A stretch of DNA of 64,000 nucleotides, taken from assembly GCA_002305275.1 (NCBI GenBank), contig DBQO01000028.1:1-64000 (forward strand), in the 5' to 3' direction. This DNA comes from Bacteroidales bacterium UBA1392. GTDB taxonomy: Bacteria; Bacteroidota; Bacteroidia; Bacteroidales; UBA932. How positions within the stretch are numbered: position 1 is the first letter of the stretch; each line of letters starts with the position of its first letter. Shown here piece after piece: positions 1-7,824 of this stretch. The notes under the pieces were generated by a model that had not been told where the DNA came from, ran no database searches, and saw nothing but the letters and a program-made list of their open reading frames with translations. A program made the translations under genes and the position numbers.

Positions 1-494
1 AAACGCTGGTTCTGCACCAGATAACCCTCAAGATAGAGGTAATCATATCCATCGAAATATTCAGGCTTTAGATCTTCGGGTTCCAGCTGAAGGGCTGCTC
101 CAAGGTAGGTTGCAAAGGTCCTGTCAGCGTTGGGAGCAGTGATGAAAACCATAGCCCGACCTGAAGCTGCGGTACCCTTGAGAAGATTGGAGCGGATACC
201 GTTTTGTACCTGTTCTGCCTTGAAGAGAGAACCCAGCTCATCATCGCCCACCTTGCCTATAAACCCCGCCGGCATACCAAAGATGGCAGCTCCTGAGATA
301 GTGTTGGCTGCAGAACCTCCTGCTACATATTGAATACCTATCTGTTTGAGACTCTCCCAGATTATGTTGCCGGTTTTGGCATCAACATGTTGCATACTGC
401 CTTCAGGCAGGTTGAATTTTGTAAGGAGTGTGTTGTCGGGAAGTAGCGCAAGTATGTCCGTGAGCGCGTTGCCTATGCCAAGAATAGATTTCAT
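1..494 (-). CDS. PfkB-family carbohydrate/adenosine kinase (5' part only)
   Basis: The gene starts at an ATG at 494 and runs leftward out of the window, so only about the first 164 residues are present and the stop codon is not seen. The protein opens with MKSILGIGNALTDILA, the first beta-strand of ribokinase/PfkB folds, and contains the family signature GGSAANTISGAA near residue 58, followed by GFIGKVGDDELG. Members phosphorylate sugars or nucleosides with ATP in the cytosol; in Bacteroidota this subtype is usually annotated as adenosine kinase, but the catalytic DTxGAGD region lies outside the window, so the substrate is open. It is divergent from the YbhN-like gene. A TATGTTTG box on the minus strand (525-532), with TTTG 23 bases upstream, could start it and would overlap the rightward promoter. 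Confidence 0.85.
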   Translation of the reverse strand, partial: MKSILGIGNALTDILALLPDNTLLTKFNLPEGSMQHVDAKTGNIIWESLKQIGIQYVAGGSAANTISGAAIFGMPAGFIGKVGDDELGSLFKAEQVQNGIRSNLLKGTAASGRAMVFITAPNADRTFATYLGAALQLEPEDLKPEYFDGYDYLYLEGYLVQNQR

Positions 495-516
495 CAGATA
501 TGGTGTTTTCTCTTTG

Positions 517-550
517 TTTGACTACAAACATAAGAATTTTTGTACTTTTG
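517..550 (+). promoter_or_regulatory. Bacteroidota promoter for the YbhN-like gene
   Basis: TTTG (517-520), a 22-base spacer and TACTTTTG (543-550) match the -33/-7 consensus of the Bacteroidota primary sigma factor, with a slightly long spacer. The predicted transcript would have a leader of about 17 bases before the ATG at 571. A minus-strand candidate promoter for the kinase (525-559) overlaps it, so the two divergent genes may compete for polymerase. Confidence 0.6.
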
Positions 551-570
551 TCCTACAAACCGAGATTAAG

Positions 571-1611
571 ATGAAGAAGATAACTAAAAAGGTAACGACA
601 AAAGATGTTATAAAGTATCTGCTGATGCTTGCACTTGCAGCTCTCTTGCTCTATTTTGCATTCCGCAATATAAGTTGGGATGAATTTGTGACTGGATTGC
701 GTAGCTGCAACTACTGGTGGATACTTCTCTCGATGGTAATATCCTGGATTGTTGTGGTGTTAAGGGGATGGCGGTGGCGTCTTATGATGCGCCCGCTCAG
801 TAAAGAAATTACTCGTTTAGAGGCTTACGATGCCTACAATATCTGTTATCTGGCAAATCTGGTGCTTCCGCGCTCGGGTGAAGTGGTCAGGTGCGGCATG
901 ATTGCAAATAGCGGCAAGGCCACCTTTGAAGGGGTTCTCGGTACGGTAGTGCTGGAGAGGACCTGGGATTTGATGTGTGTGGTGATTGTTACTCTACCTC
1001 TCTTCTTTTTCGGTACTTTCAAAGACTTCATAATTGAGAAGATGTGGTATCCGGCTGTAAAGTCGCTTCCTTTCAGTGCGGTTTGGCTTGTTATTGTCTT
1101 TATCCTCTTTATTATCGGACTAGTGATGATATTTCGTAAATACCGCAAAAAGATTGCATCCACACCTTTAGGGGCCAAGGTTATTAAGGTTTGGAAAGGA
1201 CTCGTGGAGGGTATTAAGGCGGGATTTAGAATGGAGCATAAATGGGCATTTTTTGGTTACTCCGCCCTTATTTGGATAGGTTACTGGGCAATGAGTCTCT
1301 TTACTCTTTATGCCTTTCCGGTATCTGCTGGACTAAACCTATGGGATGCACTATTTTTAATGGTTGTGGGTTCTTTAGGTTGGATCGTTCCTGTACAAGG
1401 CGGTTTTGGAGCATATCATTTCATAGTTGCAATGACACTTGTTCCCGTCTATGGATTTACCCAATCGGAAGGATTGATTTACGCTACCATTTCCCACGAG
1501 TCACAGGTGATTCAGATGCTTATAGTTGGTATTATATCCATCATTACCTACGCTATTTATAGCAAAAAGTATAAGAAACCGGTAGGGTTGTCAGAAAAAA
1601 AACAGATATAA
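571..1611 (+). CDS. YbhN / lysylphosphatidylglycerol synthase transmembrane-type (flippase-like) protein
   Basis: A 346-residue integral membrane protein of the UPF0104/LPG_synthase_TM family. I choose the ATG at 571 (MKKITKKVTTKDVIKY) because it lies just after a good promoter; an upstream in-frame ATG would place the start inside the divergent kinase gene. About eight hydrophobic helices are visible, with the family-typical RGWRWRLMM after helix 2, LPRSGEVVRCG near residue 108, and GGFGAYHF near residue 277. Relatives move or modify lipids across the cytoplasmic membrane, including the membrane part of MprF; the fatty acyl/lysyl transferase domain of MprF is absent here. Substrate unknown. 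The gene stands alone between the kinase and the DUF3575 gene. Confidence 0.85.
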   Translation: MKKITKKVTTKDVIKYLLMLALAALLLYFAFRNISWDEFVTGLRSCNYWWILLSMVISWIVVVLRGWRWRLMMRPLSKEITRLEAYDAYNICYLANLVLPRSGEVVRCGMIANSGKATFEGVLGTVVLERTWDLMCVVIVTLPLFFFGTFKDFIIEKMWYPAVKSLPFSAVWLVIVFILFIIGLVMIFRKYRKKIASTPLGAKVIKVWKGLVEGIKAGFRMEHKWAFFGYSALIWIGYWAMSLFTLYAFPVSAGLNLWDALFLMVVGSLGWIVPVQGGFGAYHFIVAMTLVPVYGFTQSEGLIYATISHESQVIQMLIVGIISIITYAIYSKKYKKPVGLSEKKQI

Positions 1612-1634
1612 ATTGAATTATTTTGTAAAAAGTT

Positions 1635-1664
1635 GTTGACTTTTAAAAAAATATACTACCTTTA
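1635..1664 (+). promoter_or_regulatory. Promoter upstream of the DUF3575 gene
   Basis: GTTG (1635-1638), an 18-base spacer and TACCTTTA (1657-1664) resemble the Bacteroidota -33/-7 pair with one mismatch in each box. A transcript starting near 1668 would have an untranslated leader of about 190 bases before the ATG at 1858; no clear riboswitch fold was recognised in it. Confidence 0.45.
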
Positions 1665-1857
1665 CAACGATATTGCCAAGTTGTATCATATTCCTTACCA
1701 AGGACTTGTTTTGCACATACCCTCTTTTGAATGAATGCAATGTAGATGTTAAACATAGATGCCCTTCTTATCGGGATTATGTAGTCAAATAAACCTCAAT
1801 AGAGGAAATTTATTGGATATTGAACGAAATTTATTACACATTATAAACATACCAACT

Positions 1858-2484
1858 ATGAAAGGAAAATTATTTAATTTTATTTCTCTCGTATTACTGC
1901 TGAGCAGCTTGCCGGCAGTGATTGGGTCGTATAGTGCTTCTGCACAGAAGTTTGCAGTTAAGACAAACTTGCTTTACGATGCCTCAGCTACAGTTACTGC
2001 AGGAGTGGAGTTTAAGTTGGCTGACCATTGGACACTTGATATCTTGGGTAATTGGAATTCCTGGTCGAAAGCCAGTGATGCAGATCCTAAGACAGTAGAT
2101 CCCAAATGGATGCAAAAGACCATCCAGCCTCAAGTAAGGTACTTCTTCAAAGATGCCTTCAAAGGTCATTTTGTAGGTCTGCATGCGCTTACCGGTACTT
2201 ATACTCTTGGAGGCACCAATCTTCCCTTTAAGGTTATTTTAACAGACTTCAGAAACTTTAAGAACAAAAACTTTATGGGATGGTGCGTTGGAGGAGGAGT
2301 AGGTTACGGTTACGCGATAAGACTCGGTGGTCATTGGAATCTGGAGTTGGAGGCCTCAGTAGGTTACCTCTATTTTGATTATGATTTCAAGCGCTATGAG
2401 AATGGCAATGTGTATGATGGTGTCAACACCCACCATTATATCGGCCCTACCAAGCTTGCCATTTCAATCGCTTACCTGTTTTAA
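1858..2484 (+). CDS. DUF3575 family secreted/outer-membrane protein
   Basis: A 208-residue protein with a signal peptide (MKGKLF followed by a hydrophobic stretch, SASAQ cleavage near residue 30) and the DUF3575 hallmark KTNLLYDASATVTAGVEF directly after it. The remainder alternates amphipathic strands rich in aromatic residues and Gly and ends in ISIAYLF, as expected for a small outer-membrane beta-barrel with a C-terminal Phe. The start is set at the ATG at 1858 because it gives a proper signal peptide; the longer reading upstream does not. DUF3575 proteins are widespread in Bacteroidota and often lie in Mfa-like fimbria or exopolysaccharide loci, but no such locus adjoins here. Function unknown. 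It is monocistronic, followed by two hairpins. Confidence 0.85.
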   Translation: MKGKLFNFISLVLLLSSLPAVIGSYSASAQKFAVKTNLLYDASATVTAGVEFKLADHWTLDILGNWNSWSKASDADPKTVDPKWMQKTIQPQVRYFFKDAFKGHFVGLHALTGTYTLGGTNLPFKVILTDFRNFKNKNFMGWCVGGGVGYGYAIRLGGHWNLELEASVGYLYFDYDFKRYENGNVYDGVNTHHYIGPTKLAISIAYLF

Positions 2485-2584
2485 TTAGATCTAAGGGTTA
2501 TCTTCAAGAAGTCCTTTGTAGTTTTTGTTGGACTCATAATAAACATATACCCAAAAAGTTCTTGATGTGACCCTGAAATCCAGG

Positions 2585-2627
2585 TCCGGAACTGTTTAAC
2601 ATTTCTTGTGACAGTTCCGGATTTTAT
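2585..2627 (+). terminator. Rho-independent terminator after the DUF3575 gene
   Basis: The arms TCCGGAACTGT (2585-2595) and ACAGTTCCGGA (2611-2621) form an 11-bp perfect stem with a 15-base loop, followed by TTTTATT. It lies 100 bases after the DUF3575 stop codon. Confidence 0.75.
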
Positions 2628-2641
2628 TAAAGCTCGATTAT

Positions 2642-2689
2642 TGACATGACCCCCGAAAGTTAGACAAAAAACTTTCGGGGTTCATGTCA
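2642..2689 (+). terminator. Strong 20-bp hairpin, probable second terminator
   Basis: TGACATGACCCCCGAAAGTT and AACTTTCGGGGTTCATGTCA form a 20-bp stem with one mismatch around a 8-base centre, and a T-rich stretch follows (about 2700-2718). The core CCCCGAAAG/CTTTCGGGG is the same as in the terminator at 16019-16045, which supports a terminator role. The outer TGACATGACCCC also resembles ends of some IS3-group elements, so a minimal element remnant is possible. Confidence 0.6.
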
Positions 2690-3205
2690 TATTTTATCGG
2701 GCTTTTTTATTTTTTTATCCGCGTGGTATTTATTTTTAAGAAATATCCATATCTGCTAAGTTCGTTTTTTGACTAAAAACACAAATTCCGGAGCTAAGCA
2801 TCCGGTTAATTATGTGCAATTTTCCGCCAATTTTATGCAGTATCCCGCTTTTTTACTCTCTTCATGAGTACCCACCTAACTTTTTTAAAAAAATGCATAC
2901 TTTCAAAATGAAAGCTATTTTAATTGGTGTCAAATAAATTTACAGTGAAATCAAGGCTGATAATAAAGAGCTGGAAATCAGAGAATTCCGATGGTAATTT
3001 TTATAAAATACTAACTTTGAAAGTAAATCCTTATTGTAATCTGTCATATAAAGGCCTTTTTTTGCTTACAAAATGATACTTTATCCCCCCATTTAGATTT
3101 CGATATTTATAATATACTGTAAATCAAACTATTATAATGCTCAATCATCGTGATTTTTTAAAAATTGGCAATTATTGCATAGCAGAACTTCGTCAATTTT
3201 AGAAA
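2690..3205. other. AT-rich gene-free stretch
   Basis: About 500 bases with no convincing reading frame on either strand. It is clearly more AT-rich than its surroundings. The only structure noticed is a 10-bp inverted repeat, TACTTTCAAA (about 2889) and TTTGAAAGTA (about 3014), spanning roughly 135 bases. No family was recognised; it may be decayed sequence or the leader of the small RNA locus that follows. Confidence 0.5.
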
Positions 3206-3237
3206 TTTGTAAGTTATAATTACTCTAATTACCTTTG
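3206..3237 (+). promoter_or_regulatory. Consensus promoter of a candidate small RNA
   Basis: TTTG (3206-3209), a 20-base spacer and TACCTTTG (3230-3237) match the Bacteroidota -33/-7 consensus without mismatch. It points into a segment that has two hairpins and a U-tract but no reading frame. Confidence 0.7.
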
Positions 3238-3240
3238 TGG

Positions 3241-3317
3241 CCTACCAATGGGGGAACTTGGTAGGATACAAAAGTTTGAATTACTAGAGGGTGGCAGCAG
3301 TGTCACCCTCGCTTTTT
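3241..3317 (+). ncRNA. Candidate small RNA or terminated leader (about 75 nt)
   Basis: Immediately after a consensus promoter lies a short unit with two hairpins: CCTACCAA (3241-3248) pairs with TTGGTAGG (3258-3265) around a purine-rich loop TGGGGGAAC, and GAGGGTG (3287-3293) pairs with CACCCTC (3304-3310), followed by GCTTTTTGCT. The second hairpin looks like an intrinsic terminator. No start codon with a sensible frame lies between promoter and terminator. It could be a stand-alone small RNA or a transcript leader that attenuates the downstream nuclease-like gene and cca. I do not recognise it as SRP RNA, 6S RNA or tmRNA. Confidence 0.5.
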
Positions 3318-3432
3318 GCTCTCAATCGGTACCGGTGTAAGTCAGCAGCGGAGTCTCAGTTTCTTATTTGAGCAAAACCGGCTAATTGAATTTAATGAAA
3401 AATGCTATCTTCGCATTAAAGATAGGAGATAA

Positions 3433-3828
3433 ATGCAGGTTTTTGATCCATTGAGGAAGAAGTATGTCAGGCTTACACCTGAGGAGGAAGTACGCCAAAA
3501 CGTCATTGCCTGGCTGGGGCAAGAATGGGAAGTACCTCTTCCGCTTATGTCCAGCGAATGGGCATTTTCATTCAACGGAATGCAGTACAGGGCAGATGTG
3601 CTGGTCTTTGACCGTAGGTTGCAGCCTCTTATGCTGGTGGAGTGCAAGGCCCCTGATATTCCCATTGACAGGACGGTGGTAGACCAGGTCATCAGATACA
3701 ACCTTTCGCTCAAAGTGAAGTACATTTTGATAACAAACGGCAAAAGCAGTTATCTTTGTGGCCGTAATCCTGAAACCGGGCAATATGAATTTCTCGACAG
3801 GATTCCTAAATATGAAGAGATGTTATGA
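3433..3828 (+). CDS. Small PD-(D/E)XK protein (HsdR N-terminal-like domain)
   Basis: A 131-residue protein made of one domain related to the N-terminal nuclease domain of type I restriction subunit R (HSDR_N). The PD-(D/E)XK core is visible as D55 in YRADVLVFD and E70-x-K72 in LMLVECKAP, so the metal-binding residues are intact. It lacks the helicase motor, and no specificity or methylase subunit is nearby, so it is not a restriction system. Stand-alone copies are common in Bacteroidota and are thought to be housekeeping DNA proteins; the function is not known. Its stop overlaps the cca start (ATGA at 3825-3828), which indicates translational coupling to tRNA maturation. Confidence 0.8.
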   Translation: MQVFDPLRKKYVRLTPEEEVRQNVIAWLGQEWEVPLPLMSSEWAFSFNGMQYRADVLVFDRRLQPLMLVECKAPDIPIDRTVVDQVIRYNLSLKVKYILITNGKSSYLCGRNPETGQYEFLDRIPKYEEML

Positions 3829-5246
3829 CCGGGCCACTTGACCATAAGATTTTTGAGATAGTAGCAACACAAGCTGCCAAACTAAAGCTCAAAGCTTTCG
3901 TTATTGGCGGTTATGTGCGCGACCATTTTCTTCAGAGAGAGAGTACCGACATAGACATTGTAGTGGAGGGCAGCGGTATTGCGCTGGCAGAGGCGGTTGC
4001 AGAGGCAATTCATACAAATGTCACAGTCTTCCGTAATTTTGGTACGGCGATGCTCAAATACGAGGGGATAGAATTGGAGTTTGTCGGTGCAAGACGCGAA
4101 TCATACCGTCGAAATTCCAGAAAACCAGTAGTCGAAGAGGGTACCCTCGAAGATGATCAGTTAAGACGTGACTTTACAATAAACGCACTTGCTTTCAGCC
4201 TCCAAAAAGAGGACTACGGTACTTTGATAGACCCTTTTGGAGGTATACGGGATTTGGATGCCGGCCTGATACGTACCCCTGCCGATCCGGACGCTACCTA
4301 CTCAGACGATCCCCTACGTATGATCCGGGCAATCAGATTTGCCACACAATTAGGCTTCCAAATAGTTCCGGAGTCTCTTGACTCCATAAGTCGCAATGCA
4401 GGACGTCTCGATATCCTTGCCCGTGAGAGAATAGCCGAGGAACTCCACAAGATATTGATGGCGGAGACTCCTTCCATAGGCTTGCGTCTGCTTGATGAAT
4501 GTGCACTTTTGCCCTTGATACTCCCTGCCATTTCCAATTTGAAATCTGTAGAGATGGTTAATGGTTGTGGTCACAAAGACAACTTTGAGCATACTCTTCA
4601 GGTATTGGATAATGTGGCATCTGCGGGTGGAGCTCTCTGGTTGCGTTGGGCTGCGCTGCTTCACGATGTGGGCAAGCCCGCCACCAAAAAGTTTGAAGCA
4701 GGTACCGGATGGACATTTCACGGACATGAATACGTGGGTAGTAAGATGGTTCCGGGTATATTTAAGCAGCTCAAGATGCCGCTAAACGATAAGATGAAAT
4801 TTGTGCAGAAGATGGTTCTGCTTCATCTTAGACCCATAGCTCTGGTTACCGAAGAGGTGACAGATTCCGCAGTGCGCCGTCTGCTCTTTGATGCGGGAGA
4901 TGACATTGATGATCTGATGACTCTCTGTCGGGCAGATGTTACCTCTAAGAATGAGTATAAGGTCAAGGCGATTCACCGTAATTTTGAAATTGTTGAGGCT
5001 AAACTGATAGAGGTTGAGGCCAAAGATGCCCTCCGTAACTTCAAGAACCCCATCACCGGCGAATTGATTATGGAAAAATATGGCCTGCCGCCTTGTGCCA
5101 CAATCGGTGTTATTAAAGAGTATATCAAGAATGCCATTCTGGACGGAGAAATACCTAATGAATTTGAGGCAGCTTACCGTCTGATGGAGTCAAAGGCCGC
5201 TGAACTGGGTCTGGAGTCGAAAAGCCAATCATTTGAGAAGAAGTAA
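3825..5246 (+). CDS. cca: CCA-adding tRNA nucleotidyltransferase with HD domain
   Basis: A 473-residue class II tRNA nucleotidyltransferase / poly(A) polymerase-family enzyme, which builds or repairs the 3' CCA of tRNAs from CTP and ATP in the cytosol. The nucleotidyltransferase motif is FVIGGYVRD (GG at 28-29) followed by the metal ligands in TDIDIVVEG (D42, D44); RRDFTINALAF follows near residue 115. An HD phosphohydrolase domain is visible in the second half (ALLHDVGKPATKK, H280-D281; HGHE near 303). The tRNA-Phe in this window lacks an encoded CCA, consistent with a need for this enzyme. A pure poly(A) polymerase role cannot be excluded by eye. The gene overlaps its upstream neighbour by four bases. 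Confidence 0.92.
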   Translation: MTGPLDHKIFEIVATQAAKLKLKAFVIGGYVRDHFLQRESTDIDIVVEGSGIALAEAVAEAIHTNVTVFRNFGTAMLKYEGIELEFVGARRESYRRNSRKPVVEEGTLEDDQLRRDFTINALAFSLQKEDYGTLIDPFGGIRDLDAGLIRTPADPDATYSDDPLRMIRAIRFATQLGFQIVPESLDSISRNAGRLDILARERIAEELHKILMAETPSIGLRLLDECALLPLILPAISNLKSVEMVNGCGHKDNFEHTLQVLDNVASAGGALWLRWAALLHDVGKPATKKFEAGTGWTFHGHEYVGSKMVPGIFKQLKMPLNDKMKFVQKMVLLHLRPIALVTEEVTDSAVRRLLFDAGDDIDDLMTLCRADVTSKNEYKVKAIHRNFEIVEAKLIEVEAKDALRNFKNPITGELIMEKYGLPPCATIGVIKEYIKNAILDGEIPNEFEAAYRLMESKAAELGLESKSQSFEKK

Positions 5247-5278
5247 GTCTCCGAGAAGAGCTGACCCTTGCCTTAAAA

Positions 5279-6316
5279 CTAATCCTTTGAAATTTCGAGT
5301 CCGCTAAGACGCTGCTGCCATTTCCAGGCTGAGCGGAGAGTTTCGTAGAGACTTTTGCGTGCATACCAGCCAAGTTCTTCGTTGGCGTAGGTGGGGTCTG
5401 CCCACATCGCTTCGATATCGCCTGCTCTTCTGCCGGTTATTCGGTAGTTGAGGTTCAAGTCGTTAACCTTTTCGAAGGTTTTTACGATTTCCATCGTGGA
5501 GACTCCGCGTCCCGTACCGATATTGAAAACCTCATAGCTCTCTTTCATTTTGGAGCCAATCATTCTGTCTAGCGCAGCTACGTGCGCAGCCGCCAGATCA
5601 TTGATGTCGATATAGTCGCGGATGCAAAATCCGTCAGGAGTATTGTAATCGTCCCCGAAGATGCTCAACACCTCACGTATACCTGCTGCCGTCTGGGTAA
5701 CATAGGGGAGAAGATTGTTGGGTACGCCTCGCGGCAATTCACCAATGAGTGCACTGGGATGTGCTCCTATGGGGTTGAAGTATCTTAGAGCGATGGATTT
5801 GATCGTTCCGTAGGCTTTGACGCTATCACGGATTATATCTTCGGAGATGCGTTTTGTGTTGCCATAGGGAGACTCTGCCTCAAGTCGCGGGGTCTGCTCG
5901 GTAGCAGGTAGTACATCAGGCTGCCCATATACGGTGCAAGATGAGGAGAAAACCAGATTTGGCACATTGTACTTACGCATCAGGGAAATAATATTTATAA
6001 GGGAGAGAAGGTTGTTGTGATAATACTCGAGGGGTTTTTCAACTGATTCCCCTACTGCCTTTGCCGCTGCAAAGTGTATAATTGAGTTAAATTTCCCCTT
6101 ATCAAAAAGCTCTTCAAGCGCTACAATATCACGGCAGTCAGCTTTGACAAAATCCGGCCTGACGCCGGTAATGGCCTCTATACCATCAATTACCGATTCT
6201 TCGGAATTTGACAGATTGTCGACAATAATCACCTCATAACCCGCTTCAATCAGTTCCACAACGGTGTGTGAGCCTATATAACCCGTTCCTCCGGTAACCA
6301 ATACTCCTTGCTTCAT
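5279..6316 (-). CDS. galE: UDP-glucose 4-epimerase
   Basis: A 345-residue extended short-chain dehydrogenase that interconverts UDP-glucose and UDP-galactose (or the N-acetyl forms) with bound NAD. The Rossmann motif GGTGYIGSHT is at residues 9-18; the catalytic set is S124-S126 and Y151-x3-K155 (SPYGNTKR). Length and the C-terminal substrate segment (RRAGDIEAMWADP) are typical of GalE. It is convergent with cca, with a 32-base gap. On the minus strand TATTTTTG (6340-6347) could be the -7 box, giving a leader of about 20 bases. It provides sugar nucleotides for surface polysaccharide and fits near the GT2 gene. Confidence 0.93.
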   Translation of the reverse strand: MKQGVLVTGGTGYIGSHTVVELIEAGYEVIIVDNLSNSEESVIDGIEAITGVRPDFVKADCRDIVALEELFDKGKFNSIIHFAAAKAVGESVEKPLEYYHNNLLSLINIISLMRKYNVPNLVFSSSCTVYGQPDVLPATEQTPRLEAESPYGNTKRISEDIIRDSVKAYGTIKSIALRYFNPIGAHPSALIGELPRGVPNNLLPYVTQTAAGIREVLSIFGDDYNTPDGFCIRDYIDINDLAAAHVAALDRMIGSKMKESYEVFNIGTGRGVSTMEIVKTFEKVNDLNLNYRITGRRAGDIEAMWADPTYANEELGWYARKSLYETLRSAWKWQQRLSGLEISKD

Positions 6317-6421
6317 ATTACCATAATTTTAAGCTGATGCAAAAATAAGAAAAAAGAGTTATATTTGGTCCGTTATTTGATAATCATTAAGGTGAATACT
6401 CACCATTTAAATTTTTAAAAA

Positions 6422-7807
6422 ATGAAGAGGTTTACACAAGTAGCTTTAGTCCTTAGCATCATAATGATGTTGGCTAGCCCGAGTGAGGTATGGGGACAAA
6501 ATAGGAGAACGAGCAGTTCGAGCAGTTCGAGCGAACGTAAAACCACTCAGAGCAGCAACTCTTCCAATAGTCGCTCAAGTAGCTCTTCATCCGACAGCCG
6601 TTCGAGTAGTTCGCAGAGCCGAACCACTTCCGGCAGCCGCTCTAGTAGTTCGCAGAGCCGAACCACTTCCGGCAGCCGTTCCGGCAGCTCACAGGAGCGT
6701 AGTACTTCAAGTTCTTCACAGAGAAGGACGGGAGTGAAGGCTTCATCGGACAATACATTCGACTTCAAAGTCGATCCCAACTACAAGTCACCCTCCTCAA
6801 GTACTCAGTCACAGAGTACGACTACCCGCAGGAGGACTACAACTACTTCTGACCGTCAGGTGCAGGATTACAGAGGCAGCTCCGGTTCCAATGCAGGCTC
6901 CCGCAGCTCCACAGTCACCACAAGACGTAGTTCAAGCAGCTCTTCTGCAGTGACAGGTTCGGACAACGCTGCTACCAGAAGGAGTTCTACCTCAAGCAGA
7001 CAGGCTGTAACTACGGACCGAAACAGATCTGATGCAAGCTCAAGTACCGGCAGATCATCTGTTTCAACTACCACCCGCAGGAATAACACCAGTGTAAACA
7101 GCACAGTTCCAAGGAGGAGCACTGATAGGGTTAATACACCTGCGACTGACCGTAAGCCCGCAGCCGTGCAATATCATAACAGCGTACCTCCGCCAAGGGA
7201 TAAAAATTGGGTGAGACCCTATATCAAGAAGCACTACAAGCCGGTTCCTTCTTATCACTACGGTCATCACTACTTCGGTTACAGAATCCAATACCTTCCT
7301 TATAGAGCGGTACTCCGGATTCATAACCACATCCACTACTACTATTATGATGGCATCTATTACCGCCCCTACTATGGAGGAGGATATGTGATTGCCCGTC
7401 CACCGGTAGGTACGTACATTAGCAACACCATGCTCAACGTGGCTCTTACAGTAGCGGTCATAAATGCCCTAAACGATGCCGTATATCGCGCAAATCGTGC
7501 AGTTGCACTGGCTGAGAGATACTCAAGGATCAATACCTCCTACAATATAAGGAACGTTGACTCTTATGTGACGAACGTAGCGAACCAAAATGAAGAATAT
7601 TACTATCAGGATGGAGTTTTCTACACCCTTTCAGACGGCCATTACTATGTAATAGAACCTCCAATCGGGGCTCTCATCACTCAGTTGCCGGAAGATTACG
7701 TTGAGGTGGAAATAGGTGGCGAGACCTATTATCAGGTTGAAGATGCACTCTACAAAGTGACGGTTATAGACGGAGCCCTCTACTTCGAGGTGGTTCTAGC
7801 CCTATAA
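6422..7807 (+). CDS. Secreted Ser/Arg-rich protein with C-terminal DUF6515-like domain
   Basis: A 461-residue protein with a signal peptide (MKRFTQVALVLSIIMMLASP, ending VWGQ near residue 26). Residues 27-240 are low complexity, dominated by Ser, Thr and Arg, and include a 13-residue tandem repeat (SSSSQSRTTSGSR) encoded by a 39-bp direct repeat at 6598-6675. The C-terminal half resembles DUF6515: GIYYRPYYGGGYVIARPPVG near 318-337 and a second related unit YYQDGVFYTLSDGHYYV near 394. The fold is likely a small repeated beta module in the periplasm or at the surface; the function is unknown. A TATATTTG box at 6360-6367 is a likely -7 element. Composition of the N-terminal half suggests an unstructured, possibly O-glycosylated linker. 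Confidence 0.75.
   Translation: MKRFTQVALVLSIIMMLASPSEVWGQNRRTSSSSSSSERKTTQSSNSSNSRSSSSSSDSRSSSSQSRTTSGSRSSSSQSRTTSGSRSGSSQERSTSSSSQRRTGVKASSDNTFDFKVDPNYKSPSSSTQSQSTTTRRRTTTTSDRQVQDYRGSSGSNAGSRSSTVTTRRSSSSSSAVTGSDNAATRRSSTSSRQAVTTDRNRSDASSSTGRSSVSTTTRRNNTSVNSTVPRRSTDRVNTPATDRKPAAVQYHNSVPPPRDKNWVRPYIKKHYKPVPSYHYGHHYFGYRIQYLPYRAVLRIHNHIHYYYYDGIYYRPYYGGGYVIARPPVGTYISNTMLNVALTVAVINALNDAVYRANRAVALAERYSRINTSYNIRNVDSYVTNVANQNEEYYYQDGVFYTLSDGHYYVIEPPIGALITQLPEDYVEVEIGGETYYQVEDALYKVTVIDGALYFEVVLAL
6598..6675 (+). repeat. 39-bp direct repeat, two copies, inside the DUF6515 gene
   Basis: Copies at 6598-6636 and 6637-6675 differ at only about two positions. The unit is 13 codons, so gain or loss keeps the frame and would only change the length of the Ser-rich linker. 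Confidence 0.85.
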
Positions 7808-7824
7808 CTCCGGAATCCTCCTGT

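Noticed and set aside
3241..3317. SRP RNA (4.5S) because of GGGGGAA and GCAGCAG
   Set aside because: The SRP domain IV fold with its symmetric and asymmetric loops cannot be formed, and the unit is too short.
3433..3828. Type I restriction system
   Set aside because: Only the small N-terminal nuclease-like domain is present; no helicase part, HsdM or HsdS.
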